A stretch of DNA of 64,000 nt from Hymenobacter sublimis (GTDB lineage Bacteria > Bacteroidota > Bacteroidia > Cytophagales > Hymenobacteraceae): positions 3,560,001 to 3,624,000 of the forward strand of contig NZ_CP095848.1 in NCBI RefSeq assembly GCF_023101345.1, read 5' to 3'. Positions 32,723 through 41,785 of the stretch are shown one piece after another. The number at the start of each line of letters is the position of its first letter. The first letter of the stretch is position 1. The notes beneath the pieces were generated by a model. The model saw only the letters and a program-made list of their open reading frames with translations. It was not told the origin of the DNA and did not search any database. The position numbers and the translations under genes are program-made.

Positions 32723-33007
32723 GGCCATTTCTGCTTTAACTCTCGCAAGAATTGAGTTTGACAAAGAAGAAGGCGCTCCTTTCCGCCCTACATGCTGGGC
32801 GAGGAAATCCACGAAAATGTGTTGCTTCTCAATGCTGTCAAAGCACGGGGAACAATCTTCGGCGTGGTTGATGAAGTAATCCTCATCCTCCGCCGTGGGC
32901 TCATGCCCGACGATAATCTGGTCAAGAATTGTGTTCACGCGTTCACAGTCGGGGCCGTTGGTGGGCACCGCGCTTTGGTTGGTTTGCTTTGTAGAAGTGG
33001 TTTCCAT
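32720..33007 (-). CDS. Putative zinc-finger anti-sigma factor
   Basis: A 95-residue acidic protein with an INHAEDCSPCFDSI segment: His-x3-Cys-x2-Cys, the zinc motif of small anti-sigma factors of the ZAS/zf-HC2 type. No membrane segment follows, so it would be a soluble inhibitor. It lies 23 bases downstream of an ECF sigma gene on the same strand, the usual arrangement for a cognate pair. The inducing signal is unknown. Confidence 0.7.
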   Translation of the reverse strand: METTSTKQTNQSAVPTNGPDCERVNTILDQIIVGHEPTAEDEDYFINHAEDCSPCFDSIEKQHIFVDFLAQHVGRKGAPSSLSNSILARVKAEMA

Positions 33008-33030
33008 AACGGGGACCTAACAGGAGGGAG

Positions 33031-33675
33031 TTATTCGTTTTCGTCGGTAATCAAATCGTCGTCACCTTCGCCTTCCGAGCCATAACCCATTGACTTAGCG
33101 TAACGTTCGAGTTTATCTTTCAAGAAATTGCGTGCCCGGTGCAAACGAGAGCGCACCGTTCCGATGGGGATATCCAGCACCTTGGCCATTTCCTCGTAGG
33201 TGAACCCTTCCAGGTCGCAGAGGATAATGACGGTACGGAAATCCACGGGTAGCGAGTTGAGTGCGCTGGCCACCTCGTCACCGATGAGGTCACGCACGGC
33301 TTGCTGCCGCATGTCGGTTGAAGTGCTGCCGGCGTCGCCGTCGGCCTCCACATCTTCCGAGTTGTAGTACCCTTCGATTTCGCTGTAATCAACCTTGGCA
33401 GGCTGCTTACTTTTTTTGCGAAAATCGTTGATGAACGAATTTTTCAGGATGCGAAACAGCCACGCTTTGGCGTTTGTTCCTTGCTCGAAGTACTCAAAGA
33501 AGCGATATGCTTTCAGATAAGTTTCCTGCACAAGGTCATTTGCATCATCTTCATCGAGGGTAAGGCGGAAGGCGAAGTTGTACAGAGAATCGAGCACAGG
33601 CATCAGTTCGGCCTGAAAACGCCGGTCTTTTTCCTCTTTACTCAGTTTTGGTACTCGTTCGGGGGAGTCGCTCAT
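33031..33675 (-). CDS. ECF-type RNA polymerase sigma factor
   Basis: A 214-residue sigma-70 family regulator. Region 2 is visible as LYNFAFRLTLDEDDANDLVQETYLKAY and AWLFRILKNSFINDFRKK; region 4 as LPVDFRTVIILCDLEGFTYEEMAKVLDIPIGTVRSRLHRAR, a helix-turn-helix for the -35 element. A ~30-residue acidic/Ser-rich insert separates the regions, and the C-terminus is acidic. The start at 33675 (MSDSPERVP) was chosen; the frame is open to 33726. It is followed by a putative anti-sigma gene. Confidence 0.93.
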   Translation of the reverse strand: MSDSPERVPKLSKEEKDRRFQAELMPVLDSLYNFAFRLTLDEDDANDLVQETYLKAYRFFEYFEQGTNAKAWLFRILKNSFINDFRKKSKQPAKVDYSEIEGYYNSEDVEADGDAGSTSTDMRQQAVRDLIGDEVASALNSLPVDFRTVIILCDLEGFTYEEMAKVLDIPIGTVRSRLHRARNFLKDKLERYAKSMGYGSEGEGDDDLITDENE

Positions 33676-33718
33676 GGACACAAAAAAAATTCGGCTGAAT
33701 ATTGGAAAAATACCGCCG

Positions 33719-35047
33719 TTAGACAAATGTAGAACTTATACCATCCGCGGAAAGGAAGGTTTTGGGGGTGCTGTTTCTTCGTTCCGTAGCCACTACCAGA
33801 AATCCATACAGGAATACGAACAGGTTGAAGCTGGTTTGTAATTCGAGCAGCGAATCGGCGGACATGGCCAGCGCTTGTAGCAGCAGGAACCGATACACGT
33901 ACGGGTTACGCCGCTGTGCGGGTTGCACAAGAGGCCCGAATAACACGAGTAGCCAGAGCAGCAGCCCCACAATTCCGCCCCCTACCAGTTGGTGCAGATA
34001 CTGGTTGTGAATCATGACGCGGTTTTCTGGTCGCAGGCCGTGGTTCTGCCAGTCGTACTGCTCCATCATGGCTCGGTAGGCATCGGCCGGCCCAACCCCC
34101 AGCCACGGGTGCTGGCGGGCTACAATGGTAGCAGTTTGCCAAGCTGCCAGCCGCCGCGACCAGGAATACTCGTTGATATCGTTGTTGCGCTCAAACTGCT
34201 CGATGTCGTAGCTGGTGGCTTCTACCCGCTGCCGCACAGACTCCAAGGACTGATACGCCAGCCACGGCCCCGCCACTAAAGCCAAGAGCAATGTTCCACC
34301 CAGCCACCACCGCCGCCGCACCAAAAGCAGCAGTAGCGCGTCGATCAGGAGCATGCCGTAAAGCGCCATCAGGCCCGTCCGGTAGGCTAACACGTGCAAG
34401 GTCAGCACGCAGATAGCTACAGCCAGCAGCAACGCCGCTCGCAACAGAGAAGTGGCAACAGGCTCGCGCCGCAACGACAGACCAAAAAAAGTTGCCAACG
34501 CCAGCATCAACCCAAAGTGAATGTGGAAGATACGGGTGATGGACGGCATGCTCTGGCCCGAACCAAAGGCAATGTTGGCAGCAGTAGGATCTAGCAGGTA
34601 CTGCCCTACCGTAGCCGCTCCCACCAGTGCCACCCCGACGACATAGAGCACTCCAACTCCGAAGCGCTGGCGGCCGCTCAGGGGTACGGCCAACCCAAAA
34701 GCCAGCGGCACACCCAGCCACGGCAATAACCGAAATGCCTCGTGCCGCCACGTAGGCCAATCTTGGGTGTAGAGGGCGCTTAGCAATAGGAGTCCGTACA
34801 GGGCGGCGGGCCCCCACACGGTGCGCAACCGTAGCCAACTAGGTACCTGACGAGCAATTCCTGGGTTGGCAAGAGCAGCTAATACGCCTACTACTGGGCT
34901 GAGCGCTATTAGGGCGCGGGAAGTCAGCAGCCCAACTACTCCAGCTACACAGGCCAGCAGCAGCAGGTACTGCGACAGGCGGCCGGAGCGCCACCACGCC
35001 TGCCACACAGGCTCTAGGGTAGTTGTAGGGGTAGTTAGCGGGCTCAT
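33719..35047 (-). CDS. O-antigen ligase-like membrane protein (second copy)
   Basis: A 442-residue protein with about ten hydrophobic segments. The extracytoplasmic loop holds GVGPADAYRAM and the HNQYLHQ motif, followed by GGGIVGLLLWLLVLF, as in the WaaL/Wzy_C family and in the paralogue at 5439-6728. It is the last gene of a three-gene cluster with a family 9 and a family 2 glycosyltransferase, which fits ligation or polymerisation of a lipid-linked glycan. The start at 35047 lies 17 bases after the preceding stop. Confidence 0.85.
   Translation of the reverse strand: MSPLTTPTTTLEPVWQAWWRSGRLSQYLLLLACVAGVVGLLTSRALIALSPVVGVLAALANPGIARQVPSWLRLRTVWGPAALYGLLLLSALYTQDWPTWRHEAFRLLPWLGVPLAFGLAVPLSGRQRFGVGVLYVVGVALVGAATVGQYLLDPTAANIAFGSGQSMPSITRIFHIHFGLMLALATFFGLSLRREPVATSLLRAALLLAVAICVLTLHVLAYRTGLMALYGMLLIDALLLLLVRRRWWLGGTLLLALVAGPWLAYQSLESVRQRVEATSYDIEQFERNNDINEYSWSRRLAAWQTATIVARQHPWLGVGPADAYRAMMEQYDWQNHGLRPENRVMIHNQYLHQLVGGGIVGLLLWLLVLFGPLVQPAQRRNPYVYRFLLLQALAMSADSLLELQTSFNLFVFLYGFLVVATERRNSTPKTFLSADGISSTFV
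33724..33731 (-). promoter_or_regulatory. -7 box upstream of the ECF sigma gene
   Basis: TACATTTG on the minus strand (33731-33724) is a perfect TAnnTTTG match 49 bases before the ECF start and overlapping the end of the O-antigen ligase gene. No clear -33 element was seen. Confidence 0.5.
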
Positions 35048-35064
35048 TCGAGGAGGCAAGTAGG

Positions 35065-36108
35065 TCAGAAAGCCGCAGACGGCAAAGGCTGCCACTGCTG
35101 AATACGGGCCAGCGCCTCCACCGGCTCCAACGCCTTAATACAGCTACAGGCGGCAGGCTGAGTTCGGCAATCTTGGCAATCGGGCCGGTCGAAAACGAGG
35201 TACTCCGCGTGCTGGCCCAGCGGTGCCCAGCGGCCAGGATGCATGGGCCGAATGGGCGGGTACAGCCCCAGGGCATAACGGCCCAACGCTGCCGCTACAT
35301 GCAGCGGCCCCGTGCTACCGGCTACCAACCCATCGGAGGCCCCAATGAAGGCTAGTAATTCCGGCAAACTAAGTTGGCCCGTAAGCTCCGCGGCAAGGTA
35401 GGACCGGTGTTCCGCTAGCCATTCGCGCAGTTCCTCCCCTTCAGCGGCCGTGCCGGTCACAAATACCCGGTGGCCGGCTTGGTGCAGTAGGCGCGCCAGA
35501 CTACCGAAATGCGCCAGCCCCCACTCACGGGCGCTACCCCGGCTGCGGGGGTGCAGGATGATATTGAGCTGGCCGGGGCGGCGGACAGTCAATAGTTCCT
35601 GATGGGCGGGCTTCACGGCAACCGTGGAAACCAACCGGACCAAGGACGCTACCTCCGCCAGGGGTAGGGAAGCTGCAGTTTGAAGTAGCGGCTCCAGCAG
35701 TTGCAAGTTTAGTTGGGCTTCGTGCAGGAGCGAGTTTTTGCGGCTCAGGGCTACTAGCCGGTTGCAGGTCAGCCAGTGAAACCACCGGTTGCGGGTGCCA
35801 ACGCGCACCGGAATACGAGCCTGCCGGGCCAGGCGAGCCAAGTGCTTATTCGGGAAAACGTGCAATAGGACGTCGGCCTGCTGGGCTTGCAGCGTGACTA
35901 CCTGCTCAGGTGTTGACAGCTTCAGCACCTCATCGAAGTTGAGAAACCCATCTATCCAGGGGCACGCTTCGGCTACGGCTTGGGTGTAGGTGCGGCCTAG
36001 CAACACTACTCGGCAGTCCGGAAAAAGCTGTTTCAGCCGGCCGGCTACGGGTAGGGTAAGTACCACGTCGCCGATGGCATCGGTGCGGCTGAGGAGAAAG
36101 GTGGTCAT
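35065..36108 (-). CDS. Glycosyltransferase family 9 (heptosyltransferase-like)
   Basis: A 347-residue GT-B protein of the ADP-heptose:LPS heptosyltransferase type. It begins MTTFLLSRTDAIGDVVLTLP, the family N-terminal motif, and has the C-terminal donor-site block LLAFIGASDGLVAGSTGPLHVAAALG with YPPIRPMHPGRWAP. The start at 36108 overlaps the stop of the family 2 glycosyltransferase gene by four bases (ATGA). The C-terminal Cys-rich end (DCQDCRTQPAACSC) is common in this family. It acts in lipopolysaccharide core-type assembly; the exact sugar is unknown. Confidence 0.88.
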   Translation of the reverse strand: MTTFLLSRTDAIGDVVLTLPVAGRLKQLFPDCRVVLLGRTYTQAVAEACPWIDGFLNFDEVLKLSTPEQVVTLQAQQADVLLHVFPNKHLARLARQARIPVRVGTRNRWFHWLTCNRLVALSRKNSLLHEAQLNLQLLEPLLQTAASLPLAEVASLVRLVSTVAVKPAHQELLTVRRPGQLNIILHPRSRGSAREWGLAHFGSLARLLHQAGHRVFVTGTAAEGEELREWLAEHRSYLAAELTGQLSLPELLAFIGASDGLVAGSTGPLHVAAALGRYALGLYPPIRPMHPGRWAPLGQHAEYLVFDRPDCQDCRTQPAACSCIKALEPVEALARIQQWQPLPSAAF

Positions 36109-36869
36109 GCAGCTTCTTTCGTTTTCAGCTTGGCAAATTTCAGAAATACGCCCCAGGCAGAAATAACGGCAATGCTCAGCCCCGCAAACCCATCCAGAAA
36201 TCCTAGTCGCAGGAAGTAGCCGTGGGTAAACTTCCACCAGGGCTTGAGCAGCAAATGAAACCAGGACACCCGTCGCCGGCCCCGCAGCCACAGCTCATCG
36301 GCCGCAATGCTGGTGAAGCGGTTGAGTTGGCTGACGTGCTGCTCCACCGAATCGTAGGAATAGTGTAGGGCGTCGCCGGTGAGGGGTAGCGGCGCGGGCT
36401 GACCGGGCTGCAGTTCGTATCGCTCATGTAATAAGAGCCCCTCCCACTGGCCCCGGCGCCGGTCGTAGAGCCGGAGCTTACGGTCGGGGTACCAACCGCC
36501 GTGGCGCACCCAGGAGCCGCAGTAGTTGGTTAGGCGGGCCAGAGTGTAGCCGCCGCCTTGCCAGTTCTGCTTGGCCGCCTGAATGCTTTGGCGTAGCTCA
36601 TCCGTCAGCACTTCGTCGGCATCTAGCTGCAGGACGTAGTCGTGGTAGGCTTGCGCGGTGGCAAAGTTTTTCTGTTGCACGTAGCCCTCGAAAGCATGCT
36701 GCACTACCCGGACCCCATGCTCTTGGCAGATGGCAACGGTAGCATCCGTCGAGAAGCTGTCAACCACCACAATGTCGTCGGCTATGGCACGCACAGCGTC
36801 CAGGCAGCGGCCAATGTTGCGCTCTTCGTTATAAGTAATGATGACGACGGACAAGGAAACGGTGGGCAT
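36105..36869 (-). CDS. Glycosyltransferase family 2 (WaaE/KdtX-like)
   Basis: A 254-residue GT-A enzyme. It shows LSVVIITYNEERNIGRCLDAV, DDIVVVDSFSTDAT, and the metal-binding DADE in YVLQLDADEVLTDEL; WYPDRKLRLYDRRRGQWEG matches the LPS core beta-glucosyltransferase branch. A hydrophobic, amphipathic C-terminus (YFLRLGFLDGFAGLSIAVISAWGVF) suggests membrane association. It is the first gene of the three-gene glycan cluster. No perfect promoter was seen, only a near match (GATATTTG) upstream. Confidence 0.88.
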   Translation of the reverse strand: MPTVSLSVVIITYNEERNIGRCLDAVRAIADDIVVVDSFSTDATVAICQEHGVRVVQHAFEGYVQQKNFATAQAYHDYVLQLDADEVLTDELRQSIQAAKQNWQGGGYTLARLTNYCGSWVRHGGWYPDRKLRLYDRRRGQWEGLLLHERYELQPGQPAPLPLTGDALHYSYDSVEQHVSQLNRFTSIAADELWLRGRRRVSWFHLLLKPWWKFTHGYFLRLGFLDGFAGLSIAVISAWGVFLKFAKLKTKEAA

Positions 36870-37134
36870 AGCGGCGCAAATATCCGCAATTTGTACAGGC
36901 TATAAGTCGGAGCCGAAAGCACGCATGACATTCGTACGCCAAGTACCCCTACCCTAGCCTGCCTCTAGATACTCGACTTACCGGAGGTCTCGCTACAGGG
37001 CTCTATTCGGGCGCAGCTTCGAGAATGCCATGCAGCAGACGTGCAGCCCCTAGCGGTGCGTAGCCGATAGTTGCGTAATTCTTACCTCTTTACGAGCAGA
37101 TTTGCGTATAGAGGAGCTCACTCACTTCCTTCGT

Positions 37135-38010
37135 ATGGCCACAGCTGTGCAGCCCATTGCCCTGGTTACGGGCGCCACTTCTGGTATTGGTGAGGTAACT
37201 GCCCTGGAACTGGCCCAACAAGGTTACCACGTAGTGCTGCTAGCCCGTAGCGCCGAAAAAGCCGCCCGCACCCGGCAGCAAACCCAGGATGCAGTGGGCT
37301 TAGGGCACCGAGTAGATGTGCTGCTTTGCGACCTAGCCGACATTAGCCAGATTCAGCGGGCAGCCGCCGAGTTCAACCAACGCTACCCCCAGCTCGACCT
37401 ACTGGTAAATAATGCGGGGTTGCTGTTTGGCAAGCCTCGCCAGGTCTCCGTTGATGGGCTGGAAATGACCCTGGTCACCAACCACCTCGGCCCATTTTTA
37501 CTGACCGCTTTGCTGCTAGACAAGCTGCTCCTGAGCCCCGCGGCGCGCATCATCAACGTGGCCTCTATGGCTTACAAGATGGCCCAGCCCCGCCTCAACG
37601 ATTTAGGCCAAGAACGCAGCTATAGCCCCTTGCAACAATATGGCAACACGAAGCTCTACAATATTATGTTCACGCAGGAGCTGGCCCGACAACTGCGCGA
37701 ACGGAACATTACCAACGTAGTTACCAACAGCTTACACCCCGGCGTAATAGCCAGCAATTTCGGCACTAATGCCAAAGGTTGGCTGGCTAAGGCTACCTCC
37801 CTGTTGCGCCCTTTCATGATTTCGCCCCAAAAGGGCGCCGAAACAACCCTCTACCTAGCAACCGCTCCAGAAGTCGGGCAGGTGAGTGGCGGGTTTTACA
37901 TCAAGAAGAAGGCCGAGGCGGTAAAGCATCCTTTCAACACGCCGGCCAACGCCCAGCAGCTCTGGCAAGAATCGGAGCGGCTGGTAAAGCGTAACTTCTT
38001 TCTAGATTGA
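37135..38010 (+). CDS. Short-chain dehydrogenase/reductase (retinol dehydrogenase-like)
   Basis: A 291-residue NAD(P)-dependent oxidoreductase. The cofactor motif TGATSGIGEVTALELA is at the N-terminus, NNAG follows, and the catalytic YGNTK (Tyr-x3-Lys) is preceded by the Ser in NVASMAYK. The overall pattern with SLHPGVIASNFG matches the retinol dehydrogenase/protochlorophyllide reductase-like branch. The ATG at 37135 is chosen; a TTG at 37102 would add 11 residues. The substrate is unknown. Confidence 0.88.
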   Translation: MATAVQPIALVTGATSGIGEVTALELAQQGYHVVLLARSAEKAARTRQQTQDAVGLGHRVDVLLCDLADISQIQRAAAEFNQRYPQLDLLVNNAGLLFGKPRQVSVDGLEMTLVTNHLGPFLLTALLLDKLLLSPAARIINVASMAYKMAQPRLNDLGQERSYSPLQQYGNTKLYNIMFTQELARQLRERNITNVVTNSLHPGVIASNFGTNAKGWLAKATSLLRPFMISPQKGAETTLYLATAPEVGQVSGGFYIKKKAEAVKHPFNTPANAQQLWQESERLVKRNFFLD

Positions 38011-38034
38011 GTTTTTAGCTTATACCGCGTCGAG

Positions 38035-38532
38035 ATGGTAGCGTTAGCCTGGACTTGCCTAAATATTGTGCTTTTAGTGTTGATTATCTACGCTTGGGTA
38101 CGGGTATTCAAGGTACTCCGGCGAGAAATCGGGGTAGGACTGGCCCTGCTCTTCTTACTTAGTCTGACGGCGTTTAGAGGAAGCTCGTCGGAAAGCACGA
38201 GGCAGGCTAAAAACCTACTGTCACCTGATGGGGCCCGCGAAGCCATAGGCAATTGGAGTACTAACGCCACTGTCCCGCTTAACGTCAACAACACACTTCA
38301 CCTTCGGGTAGAAGCCTTACGCACTGATTCTACCCTGCGGGCGCTAGGCTTATACACTACTATATCCGGCCTTATGCTGGGCCACGATTGGAAGCCTTTG
38401 GGCGGCATTGTAAACACCAGCAACACGGGCCTCACTTACCAAATCCATCTGCTGCATGAGTGGAAATTGCTGGGAGCAGGTATATACACAAGTTCTGAAG
38501 AATACGCTGGCCGCCTCAACAACATCCACTGA
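38035..38532 (+). CDS. Membrane-anchored protein of unknown function
   Basis: A 165-residue protein with two adjacent N-terminal hydrophobic segments (about residues 5-27 and 33-47) separated by a basic turn, then a Ser/Thr/Asn-rich C-terminal part of about 115 residues without recognisable domain. It starts 25 bases after the SDR gene on the same strand, so cotranscription is likely, and is followed by a bidirectional terminator. No homologue is recognised. Confidence 0.6.
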   Translation: MVALAWTCLNIVLLVLIIYAWVRVFKVLRREIGVGLALLFLLSLTAFRGSSSESTRQAKNLLSPDGAREAIGNWSTNATVPLNVNNTLHLRVEALRTDSTLRALGLYTTISGLMLGHDWKPLGGIVNTSNTGLTYQIHLLHEWKLLGAGIYTSSEEYAGRLNNIH

Positions 38533-38548
38533 TAAACTGTCGGCACAA

Positions 38549-38583
38549 AAAAGCCCCGCTCCTTTCACAGAAGCGGGGCTTTT
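38549..38583. terminator. Bidirectional terminator before ahcY
   Basis: A perfect stem AAAAGCCCCGCT/AGCGGGGCTTTT (38549-38560 with 38572-38583) with an 11-nt loop. It lies between a plus-strand gene ending at 38532 and ahcY ending at 38603 on the minus strand. Confidence 0.9.
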
Positions 38584-38602
38584 CACATGAAATAACTACC
38601 TC

Positions 38603-39922
38603 TTAGTAGCGGTACAGGTCCGACTTGAACGGGCCTTCCACGGGTACGTTGATGTAGTCCGCCTGCTTGGGCTTCAGTTCGTCCAGCTCTACGCCGATTT
38701 TGGCGAGGTGCAGGCGAGCTACCTTCTCATCGAGGTGCTTGGGTAGGGTGTACACTTTGTTTTCGTACTGGTCGGCGTTCTGCCACAGCTCCAACTGGGC
38801 CAGCGTCTGGTTCGTGAACGAGTTCGACATTACGAACGACGGGTGACCGGTAGCGCAGCCCAGGTTTACGAGGCGACCTTCAGCAAGGATGATTACCTCT
38901 TTGCCTTCAATATTGTACAAGTCTACCTGAGGCTTCACCGTGTCCTTGGTGTGGCCGTAGTTCTTGTTCAGCCAGGCCATGTCAATTTCATCGTCGAAGT
39001 GCCCGATGTTGCAGACAATGGCTTTGTCCTTGAGGGCGCGGAAGTGCTGCTCCGTGATAATGTCGCAGTTGCCGGTGGCCGTTACCACGATGTCGGCCTC
39101 TTTGATGGCGTTTTCCATCTTCTTTACTGCGTAGCCGTCCATGGCAGCCTGCAGGGCACAGATGGGGTCAATTTCGGTTACAATCACGCGGGCACCGGCC
39201 CCACGCAGCGAGGCAGCCGTACCTTTTCCTACGTCGCCGTAGCCAGCTACCACGGCAATCTTACCGGCCATCATCACGTCAGTAGCGCGGCGGATAGCAT
39301 CCACGGCCGACTCTTTGCAGCCGTACTTGTTATCGAACTTCGACTTGGTAACCGAGTCGTTGATGTTGAAGGCGGGCATGGGCAGGGTGCCGTTCTTCAC
39401 CCGATCCAGCAGGCGCAGTACGCCCGTGGTGGTTTCCTCCGACAGGCCTTTGATGCCCGCGGCTAGCTCCGGGAACTGGTTTAGCACCATGTTGGTCAGG
39501 TCGCCGCCGTCGTCCAGTATCATGTTCAGGGGCTGACGCTCCTCACCAAAGAACAGGGTCTGCTCGATGCACCAGTTGAACTCCTCCTCGTTCATGCCTT
39601 TCCAGGCATATACCGGAATGCCAGCGGCAGCAATAGCAGCGGCGGCATGATCCTGGGTAGAGAAGATATTGCAGGAAGACCACGTTACGTCGGCACCCAG
39701 CGCAATCAGCGTTTCAATCAACACGGCCGTTTGAATGGTCATGTGCAGGCAGCCAGCAATACGCGCACCTTGCAAGGGCTTGCTGTTGCCGTACTCGTCG
39801 CGCAGAGCCATCAGGCCGGGCATTTCGGCTTCGGCTAAGCGGATTTCTTTCCGGCCCCATTCGGCCAGAGACATGTCTTTTACTTTGTACGGAACGTAAG
39901 CCGTGGTCTTGGTATCAACCAT
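38603..39922 (-). CDS. ahcY: Adenosylhomocysteinase
   Basis: A 439-residue NAD-dependent hydrolase splitting S-adenosylhomocysteine into adenosine and homocysteine. It shows [21 protein letters not shown], the [17 protein letters not shown] substrate site, [20 protein letters not shown] for NAD, and the C-terminal [13 protein letters not shown]-like end with the conserved Tyr. The start at 39922 ([14 protein letters not shown]) is supported by a promoter just upstream; the frame is open further but is not conserved. Confidence 0.96.
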   Translation of the reverse strand: MVDTKTTAYVPYKVKDMSLAEWGRKEIRLAEAEMPGLMALRDEYGNSKPLQGARIAGCLHMTIQTAVLIETLIALGADVTWSSCNIFSTQDHAAAAIAAAGIPVYAWKGMNEEEFNWCIEQTLFFGEERQPLNMILDDGGDLTNMVLNQFPELAAGIKGLSEETTTGVLRLLDRVKNGTLPMPAFNINDSVTKSKFDNKYGCKESAVDAIRRATDVMMAGKIAVVAGYGDVGKGTAASLRGAGARVIVTEIDPICALQAAMDGYAVKKMENAIKEADIVVTATGNCDIITEQHFRALKDKAIVCNIGHFDDEIDMAWLNKNYGHTKDTVKPQVDLYNIEGKEVIILAEGRLVNLGCATGHPSFVMSNSFTNQTLAQLELWQNADQYENKVYTLPKHLDEKVARLHLAKIGVELDELKPKQADYINVPVEGPFKSDLYRY

Positions 39923-39960
39923 GATGGTAGTAGCTGGAATGCGTTGTCGCTTTTCAACCA

Positions 39961-39992
39961 CAAAGATAGCCAAATTGTTAGTAGGCCCGAAA
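39961..39992 (-). promoter_or_regulatory. Promoter of ahcY
   Basis: TATCTTTG (39968-39961) is a perfect -7 box with a TTTC (39992-39989) 20 bp upstream in place of TTTG. The predicted start near 39956 gives a leader of about 34 nt. Confidence 0.65.
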
Positions 39993-40049
39993 GCAACAAA
40001 GCCCACCCCTAATTGGAGCAGGCCTTGCTTAGCTGGCAGTAAATCTAGC

Positions 40050-40811
40050 TTAGTTATTCTGGATGATGACGGCCTGCGCCTGCTGAGCAGCTGGCACCCC
40101 AGCCCCAGCAATGCCTCGCACTACAATGGTGTAAATTTTGCCGGCTTCAAAGTTCTTGGTACCCGTTCCGGAGCCACTACCATCGCCTACGGCCAGCACT
40201 TGCGTGCGGGTAGTGCCCGTGCCAGCAGCAGTAACGCTCAGGCCAAGCGAGGCAGCATTAACCGCCACAAAGCCAGACGCTGCACCAAAGGCGACATCCG
40301 TGGTGAGGTCAGTGGCCGCGCCGCCGGGCACCGGTGACGGCACACTGAGCCGAACGGGAGAGGGCGCTCCTACGGCCAAATGCACCAACCGAACTTTGGC
40401 CTGGTTAGCAGCCGGTGCCGACAGGTCATCGGAAACCGGCAACAGGGCCGCGCTACCAATCGTAGCAGTCGGCGAGTACACGAACACCGAGTAATTCTGG
40501 TCTTTGGCAACCGTTACCCCTTGCGTAACAACCGTTTGGCTGCCGTTATTGATTTTTAGGGTGGGCGTGCCCGCATTCACTTTCAGGTAGCCGCTGCTCT
40601 GGCCATAGTTGAGCTGTCCTATCTGCTTGTCATCGGCCAGGGCCGTTACCTGCACGTTAGACGAGGCCGCGGCGTGGGAAATCAGAACGTTGCCTTGGTC
40701 GGGAGTTGCCACGTTGTTATCGTCGTCATCGGAGCAGGCCGAGAAAGTAAGTGCCGCCGGCAAGGTAGCCAGGAGCAAGGCCGGACGCAGGAAGGAAGTC
40801 AGCGTTTTCAT
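40050..40811 (-). CDS. DUF4397-type lipoprotein
   Basis: A 253-residue secreted lipoprotein. The signal peptide ends at FSAC with the acceptor Cys near residue 26, followed by SDDDDNN, which resembles the acidic lipoprotein export signal that directs Bacteroidota lipoproteins to the cell surface. Two Ig-like repeats ([14 protein letters not shown] and [16 protein letters not shown]) match the DUF4397 fold. The start at 40811 gives a proper signal peptide; the frame is open upstream to 40961. The function is unknown, possibly surface adhesion. Confidence 0.8.
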   Translation of the reverse strand: MKTLTSFLRPALLLATLPAALTFSACSDDDDNNVATPDQGNVLISHAAASSNVQVTALADDKQIGQLNYGQSSGYLKVNAGTPTLKINNGSQTVVTQGVTVAKDQNYSVFVYSPTATIGSAALLPVSDDLSAPAANQAKVRLVHLAVGAPSPVRLSVPSPVPGGAATDLTTDVAFGAASGFVAVNAASLGLSVTAAGTGTTRTQVLAVGDGSGSGTGTKNFEAGKIYTIVVRGIAGAGVPAAQQAQAVIIQNN

Positions 40812-40918
40812 AGAGAGCAAATTAGTGAACTGACCGTCAGAACGAAGGGCCTTGGGCTTTTGTTGAGTGGAGCACGAAATTTCCCTCGATGAATTGCACT
40901 TTTTTCTCGCCAAAGCGC

Positions 40919-40950
40919 TTAGGTCCCTGAATGATTGTACTCTAGATTTG
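40919..40950 (+). promoter_or_regulatory. Promoter giving a near-leaderless mRNA
   Basis: TTAG (40919-40922), 20 bp, TAGATTTG (40943-40950). The -7 box ends five bases before the ATG at 40956, so the transcript should start at or within one base of the start codon. Confidence 0.6.
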
Positions 40951-40955
40951 TACTC

Positions 40956-41576
40956 ATGCATCAGCTGTTTCCAACTCGCTTTTCCGGCGCCCTGCGCCGC
41001 TCCGTGCTTGCTGCCTCCTGCGCCCTAGGGCTGAGCCTAACGGCCCAGGCGCAACAGGCCAACACCATTATTCGCCTAAGCCCGGAGGACAAGGCGCGGG
41101 GCTTTAATGGAGTACAGAAGAACTTCTTCTTTACCACGGGCCTGGGTACTACGGAAGGCGAATATCAGAATGCTGGCTTCTTTGGGCAACGCCTGCGCCC
41201 CTACCTTGCTGGCAATGAGGAAGCCCTAGACAACTTGAACCGCTACCGCCGGCAGAAGTGGCTATACTTAGCTGAGCGCGCCACGTTTGTTGGAGCAGTA
41301 GGCCTCTACAGCCAGCAGGTACTGGCTCTGGATGAGAAGCAGCAGTATTTCAATGGCACGCAGCAGGTAGCGGCCGGCGTGGCCATAGCCAGCTTGCTCA
41401 GCAACATCTTTATTTCCCGCAACACGAATTCCCACTTTCAGCGGGCCGTGGAAGCTAACAACGCCGCACTGCCAGCCGCGCGTACGGGGTCTGTTCAGCT
41501 GCGGCCCAGCGCCGTGGGCTTGGCCGCCAGCCGTACCGGTCGCCCAATGGTGGCTCTGACCTGGAACCTGCGCTAG
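40956..41576 (+). CDS. Secreted protein of unknown function
   Basis: A 206-residue protein with a signal peptide (VLAASCALGLSLTAQAQQA, cleavage near AQA). The mature part has a conserved-looking GFNGVQKNFFFTTGLGTTEGEY stretch, then two moderately hydrophobic segments (around AERATFVGAVGLYSQQVLAL and QQVAAGVAIASLLSNIFIS). No domain is recognised. The start at 40956 is favoured by the promoter position. It is divergent from the DUF4397 lipoprotein gene and followed by a long hairpin terminator. Confidence 0.65.
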   Translation: MHQLFPTRFSGALRRSVLAASCALGLSLTAQAQQANTIIRLSPEDKARGFNGVQKNFFFTTGLGTTEGEYQNAGFFGQRLRPYLAGNEEALDNLNRYRRQKWLYLAERATFVGAVGLYSQQVLALDEKQQYFNGTQQVAAGVAIASLLSNIFISRNTNSHFQRAVEANNAALPAARTGSVQLRPSAVGLAASRTGRPMVALTWNLR

Positions 41577-41590
41577 TCTGCTTAACGTTT

Positions 41591-41650
41591 ACAACCATTC
41601 CGGATTAGGTGTTGCCTCCGTGGCAATGCCTGGTCCGGAATGATTGTTTT
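41591..41650 (+). terminator. Terminator after the secreted protein gene
   Basis: A long imperfect hairpin: ACAACCATTCCGGA (41591-41604) with TCCGGAATGATTGT (41634-41647), one mismatch, and an inner stem GTTGCC/GGCAAT. It is followed by TTTT. Confidence 0.75.
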
Positions 41651-41785
41651 CACTAGCACCCTTTCCTAACGTAGCGCCGGGCCGTTCGGCATTGCCAGAA
41701 TCCTGCTTACGTTTGAGTATCTGTTGTTCGGGGTTGGTGCGGGCGCTGCGCGTCCGGGCCGGCTCTATTTTCGTAGGAAGCCTAC

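Noticed and set aside
33120-33392. An alternative minus-strand frame inside the ECF sigma gene
   Set aside because: The sigma factor reading is complete with regions 2 and 4, and the inner frame is a shifted shadow.
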